Positions 59,540 through 64,000 of a stretch of 64,000 nucleotides of DNA are shown one piece after another. Every line of letters starts with the position of its first letter. The first letter of the stretch is position 1. The notes under the pieces are model-generated. The model saw only the letters and a program-made list of their open reading frames with translations. It had not been told where the DNA came from and ran no database searches. The position numbers were made by a program, and so were the translations under genes. This stretch comes from Pseudomonas graminis (GTDB lineage: Bacteria > Pseudomonadota > Gammaproteobacteria > Pseudomonadales > Pseudomonadaceae): positions 1 through 64,000 of the forward strand of contig NZ_SOCR01000014.1 of NCBI RefSeq assembly GCF_004364335.1. The letters are read 5' to 3'.

Positions 59540-62057
59540 TTATGACTCTCCAAATTGCCCCGCCAGGCCGAAGCTCTTCGGCGATTGCTTGCTGCGCGCC
59601 CCGCTTGGCGGTGTCCGCGTAAGCCTGGCCGACGGCCTGCATGTCCTGCGCGGAATTTCCACCACTGGACTCGGGCACAGCGATCGTTTGCTGAATGAGC
59701 ACCTGCGTGGAAGATGCAGGACTCCCCCCGCCGATCGCCTTGACGCCTAAAGACCCATCGGATGTACGCGAGAGAGGCAGAATCGCTTCCGGCCCAGCCT
59801 CGCCCATGAGTCCGACATTTCCTCCTGCCATCCCGAAAGTGGTCGGTGAAGAAACGAGTCCATTCGTGAACGCGCCGCCCTTGGCGAACATCTGAATTCC
59901 GTTTGCCCAAGCGCCGCCCTTTGCCTGAGTGCTCGCCCAGTTAGAGAAAGCCGATCCGGTGTAATCAGCTTGGGTAGCGCCTGCGGTCCCCCCACCGCCG
60001 GCAAACAATCCGCCGACGGCAGAGACGCCGGCTGACAGCAGGCCGCTGGCCGCCTGACGGGCAGCGATGCGAGCCATGTCCGCCAGCACCGACTTGGCAA
60101 AGTCGGCGAACGAGAGCTTGCCCGTCAGCGCGAAGTTTGTGACTGCATCCTCCATAGAGCTGAAGGCACTGGTGAACAATGTCTGCGTCTGTCCGGAAAT
60201 GTCCTGCGCACTGTCCAGATAGTTCGCGAGGGCCGCGGTTGCCCCGTTGACCCAATCCGCCTGGGCCGCATCCAGCCCCTTGTAATAGTCCTGCTGGATA
60301 GCTAGGCGCTTGGCGAGGGCGTCTTTGAGTTGCCCAGTTTGCTTGGTGAATTGTTCCTGGGTGATGTCGCCTGTGTTCAATTGCTTCTGCAGATCAGCCA
60401 TCTGCTGGTTGTAATCCTCCTGGATGGCCAGATCCTGCTTCAGGCGATCGCGCGCTTTGTCACCCATGCCAACGGCCGCGATCTCTTGATCAAAGCCGGA
60501 TTTGGCGGTCTGGTTGGCGGCGTTCAGCGTGGCCGCATAAGCGGCTGCCTTCGCCTCGTCCTCGTTGGCCTGCTTGAGCTGTTTCTTTGCATCCAGCTCG
60601 GACGCAAGCCCAAGCAACCGCTTCTGCTGCTGAGCATTGATGCCGACCAGCTTTCCAGATTCGACCTCGAACTGCAGTTTCGAAACCTCAGTGGCATTTT
60701 TTCTTGCATCCACCGAGGTGTTAATCAGTTCGATCTGTCGTTGCAGATCTGTCTCTGAATCCGAAAACGACTCTTGGATCTTCTTTGCAGCGGCAGCAGC
60801 ATCAGATGCAGTCTTCTTCGCGGCCGCCGCAGCTGCTGCGATAGCTGCCGGGTCGACGCCCGAACCTTTGCCCGGAGTAATGGATACATTCGTCTTCGCC
60901 AGCTCGGCTGCGGCCTTCTTGGCGTTGGCGACATAGTCTTTGAACCTGTCACCGGCCAATGGGGTTTCAAGCTCTTTTGTTATCTCTCCGGCTGCTTCCC
61001 GAGCAATACCAAAACTCAGGTCACCGGACGCCGCCATTTGAGCGGCGTTTTCCTTGAACTTCTTCGAAGTGTCTCCGAAGGAAAGCTGTGAGAGGGCCAT
61101 CTGGCCGCTGGAGTCGAGCTTCTGCAGGTATCCAGTTGCGGTTGAAAACGTTCCAATCAGGGTGTTCGAAATGATCTTGAAGACTCGAGCAACGCCGTCC
61201 CCTGCATTCACGACAAATGCAGTCGTTTCCACAAGCTTGTCGCCTAAGCCACCCACTACCCCTTTGAGCCCGCCGGCATCCTTCGCCGATGTGTTCAGAT
61301 CCTTGGTGAACTGAGCCAGCACCGGGAGAAACTCGGCGGCAAGCATGGTCTTGGCGGAGGTCAGGTACTGCTCGAGTCCTTGAATTTCTATCCCGAACTG
61401 TTTGGCGGCCGCGATGGTTCCTTCGTCCATGACAACGCCCGCAGCTTCGGCTGCAGCGCCCAGCTCATCGAATGCCTTGCCTCCATTGCGCAGCAGTGGC
61501 ACAAGTGCGGTGGAGTCGCTGGCAATGGCCTCCATGTAGAAGGTCATCTCCTGCTGGTTGACATTGGCCTTCTCGAGGCTTGTCACGTACAGCGCCAGCG
61601 CGTCCTTGCTGTTGAGCTTCTTGAAGCTATCGGCTGTCAGGCCAACCTTAGGCGCAATGTTGGTGAAAAAATCCTTGAGAGCTCCACCGCCCGTATTCGC
61701 GAAGTCCCCGAGCTTGTCGTTCGTGTCTTTGAAAATGTCGGCCAGCTTGTCCTGTTCGACGCCCACGCTCTGCGCGCCGGCGGCGTACTTCTGAAACTCA
61801 GTCGTGCCCAGCCCCGCCAGCGCGGCCTGGTTAGATATCTCCTTCGCCACGCTTGCAGAGTGAACAACGAGTGCAGTAAGCACCGCCGGGATTGAGCCCA
61901 CAGCCGCGCCTACACCCTTTGCAAGGCTGTCGAACGACTTGGAAATTTCAGCCGTTCGCTTCTTCGCGTCCTGGCTCGCCTTGTCGAGCGGCCCGGTAAA
62001 TGCCCCGATCTTTGCAATCAGATCCAGCGTGAGCGTGCCCAGTGAGTTACCGGCCAT
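59529..62057 (-). CDS. Tail tape measure protein H
   Basis: The 842-residue tape measure protein begins LTLDLIAKIGAFTGPLDKASQDAKKRT, the usual N-terminus in siphophages, and has long helical repeats, Ala/Lys-rich stretches and a hydrophobic C-terminal region. Its length sets the tail length. ATG 62057 is preceded by GGAGAAG. The size is like that of lambda H (853). Confidence 0.9.
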   Translation of the reverse strand: MAGNSLGTLTLDLIAKIGAFTGPLDKASQDAKKRTAEISKSFDSLAKGVGAAVGSIPAVLTALVVHSASVAKEISNQAALAGLGTTEFQKYAAGAQSVGVEQDKLADIFKDTNDKLGDFANTGGGALKDFFTNIAPKVGLTADSFKKLNSKDALALYVTSLEKANVNQQEMTFYMEAIASDSTALVPLLRNGGKAFDELGAAAEAAGVVMDEGTIAAAKQFGIEIQGLEQYLTSAKTMLAAEFLPVLAQFTKDLNTSAKDAGGLKGVVGGLGDKLVETTAFVVNAGDGVARVFKIISNTLIGTFSTATGYLQKLDSSGQMALSQLSFGDTSKKFKENAAQMAASGDLSFGIAREAAGEITKELETPLAGDRFKDYVANAKKAAAELAKTNVSITPGKGSGVDPAAIAAAAAAAKKTASDAAAAAKKIQESFSDSETDLQRQIELINTSVDARKNATEVSKLQFEVESGKLVGINAQQQKRLLGLASELDAKKQLKQANEDEAKAAAYAATLNAANQTAKSGFDQEIAAVGMGDKARDRLKQDLAIQEDYNQQMADLQKQLNTGDITQEQFTKQTGQLKDALAKRLAIQQDYYKGLDAAQADWVNGATAALANYLDSAQDISGQTQTLFTSAFSSMEDAVTNFALTGKLSFADFAKSVLADMARIAARQAASGLLSAGVSAVGGLFAGGGGTAGATQADYTGSAFSNWASTQAKGGAWANGIQMFAKGGAFTNGLVSSPTTFGMAGGNVGLMGEAGPEAILPLSRTSDGSLGVKAIGGGSPASSTQVLIQQTIAVPESSGGNSAQDMQAVGQAYADTAKRGAQQAIAEELRPGGAIWRVINGR

Positions 62058-62075
62058 TCATCTTCTCCGAGAAAT

Positions 62076-62372
62076 TCACACCCATGCCTCCATCGCTTCC
62101 TCAAGGCTGACCTCTCGTGCCCGCTCGTGCGGCAAGAAGTCAGCGAGCTTAAAGCCGCCGTCCTTGGATATCCGGTTCGCGTAGATGGTGGTCAGTAACG
62201 CCACGCTGCGCTCGACCCTGGCCCCCACGTTCAAAGAGCCACGTTCCCGCCGGTACTTTGCCCAGCGGTTGTATTCACGAAGGCTTAAGCGCTCTTGGGC
62301 TTCCGCGATCGTGCAACCGAACGTGACCGCGAGTTCGTGCCAGAGCTCTTCTCCGTCGGTAAGGGCGTCGTC
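62076..62372 (-). CDS. gpT-like extension made by -1 frameshift
   Basis: In the -1 frame after the GGGAAAG slip, an open stretch of 98 codons reads DDALTDGEELWHELAVTFGC, then SLREYNRWAKYRRERG, and ends AMEAWV with TGA at 62078-62076. It has no start codon or ribosome site of its own and fills the gap between G and H. The fused GT product would be about 211 residues. In lambda GT is a tail assembly chaperone absent from the virion. Confidence 0.8.
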   Translation of the reverse strand, partial: DDALTDGEELWHELAVTFGCTIAEAQERLSLREYNRWAKYRRERGSLNVGARVERSVALLTTIYANRISKDGGFKLADFLPHERAREVSLEEAMEAWV

Positions 62373-62710
62373 TTTCCCAGGTTGTTCACCTCGAAAATAG
62401 CGGCGAGCAGCGCTACGGTGAGACGGCCGTCGAGGGCTCCCCGCTCGGGGTCAGCCGTCCCGGTGATATCCCCAACGGTGAAAACAGCATTGCCGTTCTC
62501 GTCGCAGACACTGGCGGCGATGCGGCCGGCCAGGCTGTCGTGCTTGCCGTTCAGCGCTGTCACATCGCTGACCGCCGCTTGATAGCCCAACGGGCGGATA
62601 AACACCGTCGCGATGAACTCGTCATCGCCCTGCGACCACTTGATTTCCTTTTCCACCGGCCGGCCCGTGAAGGCGCCGACCGATTTAAGGCTTTCCAGAG
62701 TGAGTTTCAT
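62285..62710 (-). CDS. Tail assembly chaperone G
   Basis: The 141-residue gpG-like protein begins MKLTLESLKSVGAFTGRPVEKEIKW. After codon 111 the sequence G GGA AAG allows a -1 frameshift into the T frame; unshifted ribosomes read on to a basic, low-complexity tail (SRSRSVARSRKPKSA). G binds the tape measure protein during tail assembly. It lies 10 bases downstream of the tail tube gene. Confidence 0.85.
   Translation of the reverse strand: MKLTLESLKSVGAFTGRPVEKEIKWSQGDDEFIATVFIRPLGYQAAVSDVTALNGKHDSLAGRIAASVCDENGNAVFTVGDITGTADPERGALDGRLTVALLAAIFEVNNLGKTTPLPTEKSSGTNSRSRSVARSRKPKSA
62372..62378 (-). promoter_or_regulatory. Programmed -1 frameshift site GGGAAAG
   Basis: GGGAAAG, in frame as G GGA AAG at codons 111-113 of G, is the same slippery heptamer as in lambda G/T. 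It is placed correctly in the zero frame (the GGA codon starts at 62377). Confidence 0.85.
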
Positions 62711-62719
62711 GCTGTGGCC

Positions 62720-63205
62720 TTATGTGGTCTTGCGGATCCAGGCGGAACCGCCGGAACGCTGGATGGTTGCCGCGGTACTTACGACGGCATTCGCCGCGAA
62801 GTCGAATGGAAAGTCTGAGACGTAGCCGCGGAACGTGAACCAGGTGCGGGTTTCAGGGAGATCGAACCCATCACCCGAAACTGTCGGGGCTTCGGTTCCG
62901 TCAGACCAGCCCACCGCCCAATCAATGGTGGTGTCGCCGTTGGCTTCGGAGAGCTGGTGCAAACGGATGTGGCTAGGGTTGTTCGGGTCAGCGTTTACCG
63001 TCAGCGAAGCCTGCCCTGGTGTGCGCAGTCCTTTCTTGTAACTGCGCTCCTGGTCTTCCAGGCACGTGTCTTCAATCTGGTCAGCCGGAGCCCCGCCCGG
63101 GCTGAAGGCAGTGGCGCATTCGATGGCGAGCACGGTCTTTGGACCGGTACCGGACAACGGCGGCACCAGCGCGTAAATCTGGGTTCCTTGGGACAGAATC
63201 GACAT
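62720..63205 (-). CDS. Phage tail tube protein (V-like)
   Basis: The 161-residue major tail tube protein starts MSILSQGTQIYALVPPLSGTGPKTVLAIECATAFSPGGAP, a typical siphophage tail tube beginning. It would form the hollow tube in hexamer rings. Start 63205 has GGAG upstream; the frame to 63217 adds four residues. A terminator-like hairpin lies between it and the DUF3168 gene. Confidence 0.85.
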   Translation of the reverse strand: MSILSQGTQIYALVPPLSGTGPKTVLAIECATAFSPGGAPADQIEDTCLEDQERSYKKGLRTPGQASLTVNADPNNPSHIRLHQLSEANGDTTIDWAVGWSDGTEAPTVSGDGFDLPETRTWFTFRGYVSDFPFDFAANAVVSTAATIQRSGGSAWIRKTT

Positions 63206-63228
63206 GGTGATCTCCAAATGTCGGGCAC

Positions 63229-63251
63229 AAAAAAACCCGCTCAGGGCGGGT
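63229..63251 (-). terminator. Terminator-like hairpin upstream of the tail tube gene
   Basis: ACCCGC (63235-63240) pairs with GCGGGT (63246-63251); the A-run 63229-63235 gives a U-tract on the minus strand, 23 bases from the tail tube ATG. The stem is the same as in the endolysin hairpin. Confidence 0.75.
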
Positions 63252-63268
63252 CGGTTTCGGGTTATCCG

Positions 63269-63637
63269 TTATCGCTGGACGATCCAGTCGACGTCGAAGC
63301 TGTAGCGGTAGAGCATGCTCTCGGTGTCGCGGGTCTCGCCGTTGTAACTCGTGACGCGGGCGGCAAGCTCGATGGCGTACTCGATGGCCTGTCCAGCCGC
63401 TCGAGCGCCTGCGGCCGTCGTGGCGTAGACGTCAACCTGCAGGCCGTATGCCTCAACATCAGGTCGACCGGCCAAGTAGTTGTCAGGGCTGCCGTTAATC
63501 ACCTGCCAAACGCAGTAAGTGCCAGCGGGCTTTTCTGGCGCCATGCCGAACAGGAAAAACCGTACAGGGCTTTCCCCGATCAGTGCCCTTACCGCCGGAT
63601 CGGCAGTGGCCACCTGGAAAATGGGTGGGTATTTCAT
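63269..63637 (-). CDS. DUF3168 tail-completion protein
   Basis: The 122-residue protein matches DUF3168 (MKYPPIFQVATADPAVRALIG, then WQVINGSPDNYLAGRPDVEAYGLQVDVYA). Members are tail terminator or completion proteins in siphophages (lambda U-like role). Its start overlaps the gp10-like gene by 4 bases. Confidence 0.82.
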   Translation of the reverse strand: MKYPPIFQVATADPAVRALIGESPVRFFLFGMAPEKPAGTYCVWQVINGSPDNYLAGRPDVEAYGLQVDVYATTAAGARAAGQAIEYAIELAARVTSYNGETRDTESMLYRYSFDVDWIVQR

Positions 63638-64000
63638 TTGCCCGCCTTTGCCGCGCGCCGGATCGCCCGGTCTATGGCCTTCTCGTATTCAGTGATGAAC
63701 GTATCTGTGGCCAGACTGATGTTGTCCGCCAGCGCCTTACGCATGAAGGGATTAGCCGCCATCTTGGCGGTGCCGAACTCGAAGAACCGCCAGTGCGGCG
63801 TTGGTCCCGCCGCGCCCTCATCGGGATTGCCCTTTTTGGCGATTTTGGCACCATGAAGAACGCCGACGCGGAACCCTAGATCGCCCGATGCCTTGAACAG
63901 TCGGCCATTCCAGCGCAACGCGATGTTCTTTGCGATCGAGCGTCCTGTCGATGCATCGTCGAGCTTCTGTGCGCCCTCCTTGGCTTTGTCGGCCACTACC
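63634..64000 (-). CDS. HK97 gp10-like head-tail protein (partial)
   Basis: This is the C-terminal part, 120 or more residues, of a gp10-type head-tail joining protein (WRFFEFGTAKMAANPFMRKALADN is the family core). The reading frame stays open to the right edge of the window, so the gene is cut off; the GTG at 63996 need not be its start. Head-joining, capsid and terminase genes should follow to the right. Confidence 0.8.
   Translation of the reverse strand, partial: VVADKAKEGAQKLDDASTGRSIAKNIALRWNGRLFKASGDLGFRVGVLHGAKIAKKGNPDEGAAGPTPHWRFFEFGTAKMAANPFMRKALADNISLATDTFITEYEKAIDRAIRRAAKAGK

Overview
The window looks like a Pseudomonas chromosome (P. fluorescens / P. syringae lineage). The evidence is high-GC coding with Pseudomonas-style gene neighbourhoods (fad-type pair, ATP-grasp/alpha-E/transglutaminase set, aroC-MFS-mtnBDC, prmB, smrA followed by the start of folE), a DUF3509 protein, and REP-type palindromes built on the GTAGGAGCCGGCTTGCTGGC and GGACCGGCTTTAGCCGG motifs. 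All calls come from reading the sequence and from remembered family features; no database was searched.

Positions 1-44.9 kb are ordinary host chromosome. They hold an HD-domain protein, a RarD-like transporter, zapE, an MFS and a SulP transporter, a tRNA-Ser(GGA), an NCS1 cytosine/purine-type permease, plsC, a CorA channel, a beta-oxidation pair on the minus strand, a transglutaminase/alpha-E/ATP-grasp operon, an LTA-synthase-like membrane sulfatase, a hipBA pair with a perfect 19-bp inverted repeat upstream, speE, an ankyrin protein, a LuxR-type regulator without a synthase, the methionine-salvage genes mtnC-mtnD-mtnB overlapping an MFS gene and running on from aroC, prmB and smrA. Two isochorismatase-fold proteins both carry Ser where the family usually has its catalytic Cys. 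REP clusters occupy 15.7-16.1 kb, 40.7-40.9 kb and 44.0-44.1 kb.

At 44,964 the first ten or so codons of what looks like folE (GTP cyclohydrolase I) break off into foreign sequence. From there to the right edge the window is an integrated lambda-like prophage. Its left margin (45.0-48.2 kb) holds a probable decayed integrase C-terminus, a tightly overlapped three-gene cassette (STAS plus histidine-kinase-type ATPase; DUF4325 STAS-like protein; membrane-anchored helical protein), and an AT-richer Cys/His zinc-binding protein of HNH-like appearance. This cargo is the best candidate for an undescribed system: it resembles a partner-switching module, sits where prophages carry cargo, and is unrelated to virion assembly.

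From 48.3 to 64.0 kb the late tail module runs on the minus strand in lambda order: gp10-like, DUF3168, tail tube (V), chaperone G with a programmed -1 frameshift into T at GGGAAAG, tape measure (H), M, L, K, a lipoprotein, I, tip protein J, fibre genes, a cell-wall hydrolase and an SGNH esterase. Four terminator-like hairpins sit 13-23 nt upstream of late-gene start codons. Head, lysis-control, replication and repressor genes, an intact integrase if there is one, and the rest of folE should lie beyond 64,000.
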